From Chloroflexota bacterium (GTDB taxonomy: Bacteria > Chloroflexota > Dehalococcoidia > Dehalococcoidales > UBA2162): a stretch of 6,624 bases of DNA. Each line of letters starts with the position of its first letter. Position 1 is the first letter of the stretch. Shown here piece after piece: positions 1 through 5,867 of the stretch. The position numbers and the translations under genes are program-made. The notes under the pieces are model-generated. The model did no database searches. It was not told the origin of the DNA and saw only the letters and a list, made by a program, of their open reading frames with translations. Location: assembly GCA_016193545.1 (NCBI GenBank), contig JACPSA010000099.1, positions 1-6,624 of the forward strand. The letters run 5' to 3'.

Positions 1-2
1 AC

Positions 3-91
3 AAGGGAAGGGGTCAGGCCTGCCCGCCGCACACCTGCTCGCCGTACAAGACTTTGGCAGGCGAGAGGCTTTGGCAGACGGGGGATAGGTT
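3..91. repeat. Right end of a dispersed palindromic intergenic repeat, interrupted by a second module
   Basis: The bases at 3-18 match 1857-1871 apart from one extra T, and the 11 bases at 81-91 (GGGGATAGGTT) are identical to 1870-1880. In the downstream copy these two blocks are contiguous; here about 62 bases lie between them. The inserted stretch begins with CCTGCCCGCCG, contains ACACCTGCTCGCCGT (31-45, 14 of 15 identical to 1903-1917) and a short inverted repeat CTCGCC/GGCGAG (38-43 with 60-65). It ends with a near-perfect direct repeat of 12 bases (52-63 and 69-80, one difference). The left part of the element lies outside the window. No coding sequence is visible here. Confidence 0.6.
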
Positions 92-154
92 GTTACAACC
101 AGAAGAAAACGCTACTCTATTAACAGAATCATATACAGGTAACTCACATTAAGT

Positions 155-160
155 TATAAT
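155..160 (+). promoter_or_regulatory. -10-like box (TATAAT) upstream of tilS
   Basis: A perfect TATAAT lies 52 bases before the tilS GTG codon. No convincing -35 hexamer sits 16-18 bases upstream, where the sequence reads roughly ATATACAGG, so this may be a weak or activator-dependent promoter, or chance in an AT-rich stretch. Confidence 0.35.
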
Positions 161-211
161 TGTGCCAAACATTAAAAGGGGAATAGGCCCTTCCTCCAGC
201 CTGAATAAACA

Positions 212-1672
212 GTGAAAAGACAGCAATATCAAGAACCTCTATTACCACGGGTGCTCGGCTATATTCGGCAACATCACCTGGTATCAGACCAGCACCTACT
301 GGTGGCAGTATCGGGTGGACCGGATTCCGTTTGCCTGCTCCATATCCTCACCACTCTCCAGGATGAACTGGACATCAAGCTACATGTAGCTCATCTCGAC
401 CACCAACTGCGCGGTGCTGAGTCTGCAGCTGATGCCCGTTATGTTGCTCGCCTCGCCGAGCAACTCGGTATCCCATCGACCATAGACCGGCGCGATGTCA
501 AAGCCTATCAAGCCCGGCGGCACCTTTCACTGGAAGAAGCCGCCCGTGAGGTACGCTATACCTTCCTGGCCGAAGTGGCCCGGTCTATCGGCACCAGCCG
601 GGTAGCCGTAGGTCACACCACCGACGACAATATCGAGACGATACTGATGCATCTTATCAGAGGCAGCGGAACCAGAGGACTCCGCGGGTTACAACCGAAC
701 ACTCGGTGGCCATCTGCAGACAGCAGCCTGACCATAATCAGACCCTTACTCACGGTAAGCCGTCAAGAGACCTCAGCCTATTGTTATGACCACCAACTTG
801 CGCCCAGGACGGACACCTCCAACCAGTCATTATCACCACTGAGGAATAGAATCCGCCACCAACTCTTGCCTTTGCTGCAGAGTTATAACCAGCGTGTGTC
901 CGATGCCCTACTCCGCACCGCCCGTATTGCCGGCGATGACCTAGCTTTTCTGGATAAAGAGACTGCCCGACTCTGGAATAAAGTTGCCCGGAGACAAGGC
1001 GATATCATTATTTTAGACAAGGCAAGGTTACTTAAACTGCCTTCGGCGCTGCAACGGCACCTGCTGCGGAAAGCCATCGAAGAGTTACTGGGCAACCTCA
1101 GAGACATCGAGACACGCCATATTGAAGAAATAATAGCGGCACTGCCCAAACCAGCCGGGAAAAGCCTCAATCTACCCGGCGGGCTGACCTTTAGCATACT
1201 CTATGACCGATACCAGCTCGGCATGGACTCAACAGCGCTATGCCCCTTTCCGGTACTTAAAACCAAATTTGCCCTGAAGATACCGGGTGAAACGCTACTA
1301 CCCGGCTGGCAGGTAACGGCAGCGGTTATTAAGCGGAGACGGATAACCAGAAATGGGGTAGAGGGAACAGGCCCAACCGACAACTTCACTGTCTACCTTG
1401 ACCTCGATAAGGCTGGCGATAAGGCGGTAGTGCGTCGCCGCCACCCTGGCGACCGGTTTCAACCGATGGGGATGAACCAGCTCAAAAAAATGGGCGAGTT
1501 TATGGTTGACGCCAAAATCCCCCGCGCCTGGCGCCAGCGAGTTCCGATTATCTGCTCACCCGAGCAAATCCTGTGGGTTGTCGGCTGGCGCATCGATGAT
1601 AGGGTAAAGGTTACTGAGAACACCCGGCATGTTCTGCGCCTGGAATTTGAGCGTACCCCCGATACCTGTTGA
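212..1672 (+). CDS. tilS: tRNA(Ile)-lysidine synthetase TilS
   Basis: TilS uses ATP to join lysine to C34 of the CAU-anticodon tRNA-Ile, making lysidine so that the tRNA reads AUA and is charged with isoleucine. It is cytoplasmic and usually essential. The N-terminal PP-loop ATPase motif SGGPDS is at residues 34-39. It is followed by AHLDHQLRG and by VGHTTDDNIETILMHLIRG with the family's conserved H, DD and ET. A central substrate-binding region follows, and the C-terminal domain shows VVRRRHPGDRFQPMG and a closing WVVGWRIDDR. At 486 residues it is full length. The GTG start is the first possible one, because an in-frame TAA lies two codons upstream (206-208). The Shine-Dalgarno signal is poor: the nearest purine run, AAAAGGGG (174-181), is 30 bases away. 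No hpt or ftsH, common tilS partners elsewhere, lies downstream. The reading frame is intact. Confidence 0.96.
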   Translation: MKRQQYQEPLLPRVLGYIRQHHLVSDQHLLVAVSGGPDSVCLLHILTTLQDELDIKLHVAHLDHQLRGAESAADARYVARLAEQLGIPSTIDRRDVKAYQARRHLSLEEAAREVRYTFLAEVARSIGTSRVAVGHTTDDNIETILMHLIRGSGTRGLRGLQPNTRWPSADSSLTIIRPLLTVSRQETSAYCYDHQLAPRTDTSNQSLSPLRNRIRHQLLPLLQSYNQRVSDALLRTARIAGDDLAFLDKETARLWNKVARRQGDIIILDKARLLKLPSALQRHLLRKAIEELLGNLRDIETRHIEEIIAALPKPAGKSLNLPGGLTFSILYDRYQLGMDSTALCPFPVLKTKFALKIPGETLLPGWQVTAAVIKRRRITRNGVEGTGPTDNFTVYLDLDKAGDKAVVRRRHPGDRFQPMGMNQLKKMGEFMVDAKIPRAWRQRVPIICSPEQILWVVGWRIDDRVKVTENTRHVLRLEFERTPDTC

Positions 1673-1727
1673 GGACAACGCTAATCAAAATCTCAAGCAG
1701 GTTCTTCTCAATCTTCGTTGTTTATTG

Positions 1728-1880
1728 ACCTCACCCCCTTTGTCCCCCTCTCCAAACAGAGCATTGGAGAGAGACCCCGGTATTTTGTTTGAGAGAGGGA
1801 AGAGATTTTAGAGAGGGGCTTCGCCCCTCTCTTACTTACACACCCCCTTCCCTTAAAAGGGAAGGGGCAGGGGATAGGTT
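1728..1880. repeat. MITE-like palindromic intergenic repeat
   Basis: The element consists of alternating pyrimidine- and purine-rich blocks that fold into successive hairpins: CTCTCCAA/TTGGAGAG (1748-1755 with 1764-1771), a perfect 10-bp stem (1810-1819 with 1823-1832), and CCCCTTCCCTT/AAGGGAAGGGG (1844-1854 with 1857-1867). The ends are imperfect terminal inverted repeats: ACCTCACCCC at 1728-1737 and the complement of ACCTATCCCC at 1870-1879, 8 of 10 matching. The right end recurs at the start of the window. No transposase is present, so movement, if any, would depend on an enzyme encoded elsewhere. The 60-codon open frame across 1629-1811 has no coding character. Calling it a dispersed genomic family is an inference from two partial copies. 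Confidence 0.65.
1810..1832. terminator. Perfect 10-bp GC-rich hairpin, possible transcription terminator
   Basis: AGAGAGGGGC (1810-1819) pairs perfectly with 1823-1832 across a TTC loop, a very stable stem 137 bases after the tilS stop. No T-run follows on either strand, so it is not a canonical Rho-independent terminator. It is as likely to be a structural part of the surrounding repeat, though it could still block read-through or protect the tilS transcript's 3' end. Confidence 0.35.
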
Positions 1881-1893
1881 AATAACTGCTTCA

Positions 1894-1945
1894 GAGACCG
1901 GGACACCTGCCCGCCGTTCCTCTTGAACTCCGGCAGGTAGGTCTC
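1894..1945. repeat. Nested inverted repeat (second intergenic module)
   Basis: GAGACC (1894-1899) pairs with GGTCTC (1940-1945), and inside it ACCTGCC (1905-1911) pairs with GGCAGGT (1932-1938). The bulges are 5 and 1 bases and the loop is about 20 bases. The left inner arm with its flank (1903-1917) matches 31-45 at 14 of 15 positions, so this is a second copy of the module that interrupts the repeat at the start of the window. No T-run follows, so a terminator role is not supported. Confidence 0.55.
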
Positions 1946-2000
1946 CTTCACTAAAACGCTATCCCAACTAAGAATGAGTAAAAAGCTCAAGCTCTATCTC

Positions 2001-2029
2001 TTGGCAAAGACAGTAAAATCTGCTACACT
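2001..2029 (+). promoter_or_regulatory. Sigma-70-type extended -10 promoter for the acyl-CoA synthetase operon
   Basis: The -35 box TTGGCA (2001-2006, 5 of 6 consensus), a 17-base spacer and the -10 box TACACT (2024-2029, 4 of 6) are present. TG at 2021-2022 gives an extended -10 (TGCTACACT). Transcription would start near 2036, about 26 bases before the ATG at 2062, leaving a short leader that includes the weak ribosome site AAGG (2049-2052). Confidence 0.65.
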
Positions 2030-2061
2030 GGTCAATTAAATTCTCAACAAGGTAAGTTCCG

Positions 2062-2763
2062 ATGACTCAGCGTAAGATAATCGATAGGGCAAGAAGTGAA
2101 GGCAGAAACCTGCTGACAGAAATAGAAGCCAAAGAACTGCTGAAGCAAGCCGGGGTAAATGTTATCGATACCAGGCTGGCAGTATCCAGAGAAGAGGCAA
2201 TTTCTATCAGTCGGGAGCTAGGCTTCCCGGTAGTATTAAAAATAGCCTCACCGGATATCGTCCACAAGAGTGATGCCGGCGGTGTCAAGCTCGGGTTGAA
2301 AACAGCCCAGCAGGTCGGTAAAGCCTATGATGCAATTCTCTCGGCGGTCAGGAAGCAATATCCACAGGCAAAAATTCAGGGTGTCTCAGTACAAAAGATG
2401 GCCCGCCCGGGGGTAGAGGTAATCATCGGCATGTCGAAAGACGCCCAGTTCGGCCCGGTACTGATGTTTGGTCTGGGTGGTATCATGGTAGAAATCCTGA
2501 AAGATGTCTCCTTCAGAATAGTGCCGCTAGCCCCCAGAGACGCCAGAGAGATGGTTAAGGAGATAAAGGGATATCCTCTACTGGAGGGTTATCGAGGCCA
2601 GGAACCGGTAGATGTCACTAACCTGGAGAAACTAATCCTTAAGGTTTCCAGTTTCATCGAAAAGCATCCTGAGGTGGCAGAGATGGACCTTAACCCCGTC
2701 TTTGCCTACAGCGACGGCGCTGTCGCTGTGGATGCCCGGGTAATACTGGAAAGGGTTAATTAG
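2062..2763 (+). CDS. acdB: Acyl/acetyl-CoA synthetase (ADP-forming), beta subunit, ATP-grasp domain
   Basis: ADP-forming acyl-CoA synthetases convert acyl-CoA, ADP and phosphate to the free acid, CoA and ATP, conserving energy in fermenters, and can run in reverse. The beta subunit carries the ATP-grasp nucleotide site. Visible hallmarks are the N-terminal LLTEIEAKELLKQAGV (residues 17-32) and KIASPDIVHKSDAGGVKLG (60-78). H68 aligns with the second phosphorylated histidine described for the Pyrococcus enzyme (His71 of its beta chain). FGLGGIMVEILKDVSFRIVP and the closing EMDLNPVF, whose acidic and Asn residues bind metal, are also present. At 233 residues it matches free-standing beta subunits (about 230), so it is complete and not a fragment of the fused roughly 700-residue form. 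The alpha subunit, which binds CoA and carries the other catalytic His, is not in this window. It is the first gene of an operon; the next start is 2 bases after its stop. Confidence 0.9.
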   Translation: MTQRKIIDRARSEGRNLLTEIEAKELLKQAGVNVIDTRLAVSREEAISISRELGFPVVLKIASPDIVHKSDAGGVKLGLKTAQQVGKAYDAILSAVRKQYPQAKIQGVSVQKMARPGVEVIIGMSKDAQFGPVLMFGLGGIMVEILKDVSFRIVPLAPRDAREMVKEIKGYPLLEGYRGQEPVDVTNLEKLILKVSSFIEKHPEVAEMDLNPVFAYSDGAVAVDARVILERVN

Positions 2764-2765
2764 CC

Positions 2766-4346
2766 GTGAACCTGAAACTGATGCTCGATGAGGCAGCGGG
2801 TAAATACGGGCAGAAGACAGCCATCGTTTCGGGCCAGCGCCGCTTATCCTTCAGCAACCTGGCGGAGGCTTCAGACAAGGTAGCCAATGGCTTAATAAAA
2901 ATGGGGGTAAATAAAGGCGACCGGGTAGCCATGCTGCTGCCCAACAGCCCGGAATTCGTCGCCATCTTCTTTGGCATCGTCAAAACCGGGGCGATAGCCG
3001 TGCCACTGGACAGTAAGTATAAGATTGACGAGCTAACATCACTCTTCAATGATTCCCTGCCAAAAGTCCTGGTAATTGAAAGCCAGGTTATCGAGCCGTT
3101 GATTCCAGATTTATCCAGATTCAAGTCTATCAAGCACATCATCGACCTTTGTCCCGGATATGAGGGAAAGTTCACCACCTATCAAGAGATTATGTCAATC
3201 AGTTCGGCACAGCCGGTTAAAGCAGCACCCGAACCTGATGATACTGCCCTTATCGCCTATACTTCAGGACAGTCTTTTCACCCTACCGGAGTTATGCTTT
3301 CTCACTATAGCCTGGCGAGAGAAGCGCTGGTCTCGGCAGACGCATTTGAGCAAACGGATAAGGACACGCTGATGCTATTTGCCCTACCGATGCACCACAT
3401 GCTCGGACTTGTTTCAGTATTACTGACCTCTATTACAAAAGGTAGCACCGTCGTTATGCTACCCGGTCTATCTATGCCCACTCTCACCGAGACAATTGAG
3501 AAGGAGAAAAGTACCATACTTATCGGAGTGCCTTTTCTCTTCGCCCTACTAATACGTATGGCTGAGAAGGAAGGAGTAAAAAATAACTTGAGTTCTCTGC
3601 GAGTGTGCTGCAGTGCCGGTGCGCCTCTATCCATTGAGATTGTACAGCAATTCAAACAGCACTTTGGACTGGAAATCGCTGATTGCTGGGGTTTAACCGA
3701 AGCCGTATGCCTGGTCACCACCTCACCAATCAAAGGACGCCGGAAGCGTGGCTCAATAGGCAAAGCTCTGCCCGAGTGGGAAGTTAAGGTAATCGACGAC
3801 AACGGCCGGGAGCTACCGCCCAACCATAACGGCGAGGCAATTGTGCGCGGGCCTCTAATGAAAGGATACTATAATAATCCTCAAGCTACCTCCAGAGTGT
3901 TGAAGAACGGTTGGCTCCATACCGGCGATATTTGCCAGCTTGATGAGGATGGCAATCTGTTTATTACCGGACGTAAGAAAGATACCATTATCATCAAGGG
4001 CCAGAATATTTACCCCGCTGATATTGAATACGTGCTGTCCCGTCATCCCAAGGTGGCTGAAGCGGCGGTGATGGGCATTCCTGATGAGTTACGGGGAGAG
4101 CTGGTGGGCGCCTTTATCAACTTGAAAAAAGGGCAGACGGCTACAGAACAAGAAATTAAACAATTTTGTCTCGAGCGTATAACTAACTACAAAGTACCCA
4201 AACAGATTGTATTTTTGGATTCCCTCCCGAAAACTGCCAGCGGCAAAATTGACCGGGAAAAGATTCGAGAGCAATTATCAATTCCACCGCTGTTTCCCAA
4301 GCTAGAAATTACCCGCAAGAAGAGCCTCTCTAAAACTCTCCACTAA
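2766..4346 (+). CDS. AMP-forming acyl-CoA synthetase (ANL superfamily) with an atypical P-loop
   Basis: This belongs to the adenylate-forming family that activates a carboxylic acid with ATP to acyl-AMP and then transfers it to CoA; length (526) and motifs resemble fatty-acid CoA ligases. Visible motifs include WGLTEA (308-313), TGD with D388, GRKKD (402-406), GQNIYPADIE at the hinge of the C-terminal domain, and the C-terminal PKTASGKIDR with the adenylation lysine K494. The ATP phosphate-binding loop is unusual: where relatives read YTSG-TTG-x-PKG, this protein reads YTSGQSFHPTG (165-175), losing the Thr-Thr-Gly and the Lys with no change in length. The GTG start is 2 bases after the upstream stop, with GGAAAGGG at 2748-2755 as ribosome site, so the genes are probably translationally coupled. 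The acyl substrate cannot be told from sequence. Reduced or altered adenylation is possible. Confidence 0.88.
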   Translation: MNLKLMLDEAAGKYGQKTAIVSGQRRLSFSNLAEASDKVANGLIKMGVNKGDRVAMLLPNSPEFVAIFFGIVKTGAIAVPLDSKYKIDELTSLFNDSLPKVLVIESQVIEPLIPDLSRFKSIKHIIDLCPGYEGKFTTYQEIMSISSAQPVKAAPEPDDTALIAYTSGQSFHPTGVMLSHYSLAREALVSADAFEQTDKDTLMLFALPMHHMLGLVSVLLTSITKGSTVVMLPGLSMPTLTETIEKEKSTILIGVPFLFALLIRMAEKEGVKNNLSSLRVCCSAGAPLSIEIVQQFKQHFGLEIADCWGLTEAVCLVTTSPIKGRRKRGSIGKALPEWEVKVIDDNGRELPPNHNGEAIVRGPLMKGYYNNPQATSRVLKNGWLHTGDICQLDEDGNLFITGRKKDTIIIKGQNIYPADIEYVLSRHPKVAEAAVMGIPDELRGELVGAFINLKKGQTATEQEIKQFCLERITNYKVPKQIVFLDSLPKTASGKIDREKIREQLSIPPLFPKLEITRKKSLSKTLH

Positions 4347-4393
4347 ACAAACTGACACCAGTCTATCCCTCCCAACCAGTCAAACTTAACCTC

Positions 4394-4422
4394 TTGCCAA
4401 ATCGATGCCACTATATTATTAT
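4394..4422 (+). promoter_or_regulatory. Near-consensus sigma-70 promoter before the small membrane-protein gene
   Basis: TTGCCA (4394-4399, 5 of 6) and TATTAT (4417-4422, 5 of 6) are separated by exactly 17 bases. The predicted start near 4429 leaves an AT-rich leader of roughly 110 nt before the ATG at 4539. The leader contains a small inverted repeat TATATC/GATATA (4446-4451 with 4456-4461, 4-base loop). No riboswitch or leader-peptide pattern is recognisable in it. Confidence 0.6.
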
Positions 4423-4522
4423 TACCGATACATAGATAATCCATATATATCCTTAGATATAGTAACCCTCAAGAATAGGAAATTTAATACCAGGCTAAGG
4501 CAGCAGTTCCCATTTTAAACTT

Positions 4523-4531
4523 AAGGGAGGT
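4523..4531 (+). promoter_or_regulatory. Strong Shine-Dalgarno sequence AAGGGAGGT
   Basis: An almost ideal complement to the 16S rRNA 3' end lies 7 bases before the ATG at 4539. It is the best ribosome site in the window and is the main reason for accepting the short gene that follows. Confidence 0.75.
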
Positions 4532-4538
4532 AGATAGA

Positions 4539-4682
4539 ATGAAATTATTAAGTTGGGCAATCGCTTCTCTTGGTGCCTGGGTACTTCTGGGTTCGCTCAT
4601 CGATGCTTCTTGGGTCGGCATTGTCTTTGGGGCAATAACCGCTGTCCTAGCTGTTATTGCCGCAGTCACCGGCAAAGAATAA
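4539..4682 (+). CDS. Small two-helix membrane protein (47 aa), function unknown
   Basis: The product begins MKLLSWAIASLGAWVLLGSL, passes a short polar turn (I-D-A-S, 21-24), continues WVGIVFGAITAVLAVIAAV and ends TGKE. The two hydrophobic stretches, about residues 4-20 and 25-43, would form a helical hairpin in the membrane; the first could also act as an uncleaved signal anchor. The pattern of Trp near the start of each helix and of small residues (Gly, Ala, Ser) resembles half of an SPW-repeat protein, but that likeness is an impression and no function follows from it. Support for a real gene is the strong ribosome site at 4523-4531, the promoter at 4394-4422, hydrophobic codons throughout, and a gap between neighbours that it fills well. 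It lies 192 bases after the ligase gene and 120 bases before the DegV gene, with no clear terminator on either side. Confidence 0.72.
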   Translation: MKLLSWAIASLGAWVLLGSLIDASWVGIVFGAITAVLAVIAAVTGKE

Positions 4683-4802
4683 CCGATAATTCAGGAATTA
4701 CGGTTCCAGAGAATTTGGATAAACCCATAACAACTAATAAACTGCTGCCTTAGCCCAAATCAGATATATAGCCAGGATTCCTGACACCAAAGGAAGGTTT
4801 CC

Positions 4803-5660
4803 ATGGCAAATGTGGCTATTGTTACTGACAGTATCGCTTGCCTGACCAGAGAACTGATAGAGCAGTACCAGATTGGGATTGTGCCTATCAGACTGCTGGT
4901 CCAAGGTAAGGTCTACCGGGACCTGGTAGATATGACCCCATCTCAGGCTTATCAGTTGTTTCTGCAGGACCCGGATAGTTTCAACACTTCGCCAGCCTCG
5001 CCTGGGTACTATCTGGAAGCCTACCGCGAGGCGAGTAAGCACGCCAACAGCATTCTCTGCATCACCCTTTCGTCCAAGATAAGCACCGGCTATGATATGG
5101 CCCGTGTTGCCAGGGAGCAAGCCCTGACTGAACTACCTCAGACTTCGATAGCAGTACTGGATTCTCTGAATGTTACCGCCGCCGAAGGCTTCATCGCCCT
5201 AGCCGCGGCACGGACAGCCACCGCCGGTAAGGACTTAGCCGAGGTCATTAGAGTAGCGGAGGCAGTGAGAGACAAAGTTACATTCGTTATCCTGTTAGAT
5301 ACTATCCGGCACGTTTACCGCACCGGGCGCGTACCCAAAATAGCCTCTCAGATAGGTGCACTGCTTAATATCAAGCCAATGCTCACCAGCGCTGCCGGAC
5401 TCGTCGTCTTTAAGGGAGTAGCCAGAAACAGGGAACAGAGCGTTAACCGTATTCTGCAAGTAATGCGTGATAAAGTGGGGCAGAACCCGGTACATGTCGC
5501 CGTGATGCATGCCTATGCTCCGGATGACGCCGAAAAGCTAAAGGAGAAAATAGCCTCAGAGTTTAACTGTGTTGAACTGTGGGTCACTGAGTTTAGTCCA
5601 GTAATGGGCTATGCCACCGGCACCGGGACATTGGGGTTCGCTTTTTACCCCGAAGATTAA
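4803..5660 (+). CDS. DegV family protein (FakB-like fatty-acid-binding protein)
   Basis: DegV/FakB proteins bind a single fatty acid and, with the kinase FakA, present it for phosphorylation to acyl-phosphate for phospholipid synthesis. The fold markers are here: VTDS (7-10), NTSPASPGYY (61-70) with the Thr-Ser pair that holds the carboxylate in FakB, TLSSKISTGYDMA (88-100), VLDSLNVTAAEGF (118-130), DTIRHVYRTGRVPKI (166-180) and LLNIKPML (187-194). Length (285) is typical. The C-terminal motif, usually HTGPG-like, reads YATGTGTLGFAF (270-281), so the usual His is Ala271 and the Pro is Thr274. The ligand is therefore uncertain. The ATG start has AAAGGAAGG at 4789-4797. A weak promoter (TTGGAT 4715-4720, 17-base spacer, TAAACT 4738-4743) may drive it apart from the small gene. 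No fakA homologue is in the window. Confidence 0.92.
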   Translation: MANVAIVTDSIACLTRELIEQYQIGIVPIRLLVQGKVYRDLVDMTPSQAYQLFLQDPDSFNTSPASPGYYLEAYREASKHANSILCITLSSKISTGYDMARVAREQALTELPQTSIAVLDSLNVTAAEGFIALAAARTATAGKDLAEVIRVAEAVRDKVTFVILLDTIRHVYRTGRVPKIASQIGALLNIKPMLTSAAGLVVFKGVARNREQSVNRILQVMRDKVGQNPVHVAVMHAYAPDDAEKLKEKIASEFNCVELWVTEFSPVMGYATGTGTLGFAFYPED

Positions 5661-5833
5661 ACAGTAAGTAACCCTGTCTCCTTCTATCTTGTCATATTTC
5701 CGAGACTGTCTAATTTTCAAGAAGCCTCTCTGTCAGCTTCATATTTTGGTTGAGAAAGCCTCTCCTAGACTCACCTTAAATAAAAAATGATTCTAGTTGG
5801 CGCGGGGGTCTAGCGGAATGAGAAAAAACGTTC
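5661..5833. other. Intergenic stretch after the DegV gene with weak inverted repeats
   Basis: This holds short inverted repeats only: GTCTC/GAGAC (5676-5680 with 5702-5706), GAAGC/GCTTC (5721-5725 with 5736-5740, followed by ATATTTT, a marginal terminator) and CTAGA/TCTAG (5765-5769 with 5792-5796). An imperfect direct repeat of GAAGCCTCTC recurs as GAAAGCCTCTC (5721-5730 and 5753-5763). No RNA gene or open frame is convincing. Confidence 0.4.
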
Positions 5834-5844
5834 TATAATATAAT
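5834..5844 (+). promoter_or_regulatory. Two overlapping TATAAT -10 boxes before the P-loop kinase gene
   Basis: TATAAT occurs at 5834-5839 and again at 5839-5844, sharing one T. The start of transcription would be near 5846-5851, giving a leader of only about 17-22 nt before the ATG at 5868. No -35 hexamer resembling TTGACA lies at the right distance. Confidence 0.45.
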
Positions 5845-5860
5845 GGGTAAAAATGTAGTC

Positions 5861-5866
5861 GGAGGG
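5861..5866 (+). promoter_or_regulatory. Ribosome site GGAGGG unusually close to the ATG
   Basis: This good Shine-Dalgarno core ends only one base before the ATG at 5868, where 5-9 bases is normal. An in-frame TAG at 5856-5858 rules out an earlier start. Initiation may be inefficient here, or could use a TTG a few codons downstream, although no better ribosome site is seen there. Confidence 0.45.
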
Positions 5867-5867
5867 T

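Noticed and set aside
1629..1811. A 60-codon plus-strand open frame overlapping the end of tilS
   Set aside because: It runs out of tilS in another frame and then through low-complexity hairpin repeat sequence; there is no ribosome site and no recognisable protein pattern.
1844..1945. A CRISPR array suggested by repeated CCCCTT and GGCAGG blocks
   Set aside because: The blocks are inverted hairpin arms, not regularly spaced direct repeats with unique spacers, and no cas gene is present.
3305..3823. A 172-codon minus-strand open frame inside the acyl-CoA ligase gene
   Set aside because: It is antisense to conserved ligase motifs, its translation is Ser/Arg-rich without family resemblance, and no ribosome site is evident.
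5853..5858. A minimal ATG-TAG start-stop unit just before the kinase gene
   Set aside because: It has no ribosome site of its own and such hexamers are common by chance; it lies at the predicted transcript start.
5797..5867. A possible tRNA or small RNA suggested by GGCGCGGGGGTCTAGCGG
   Set aside because: No matching acceptor arm, anticodon stem or T-loop (GTTCRANYC) follows, and the stretch runs into the AT-rich promoter region.
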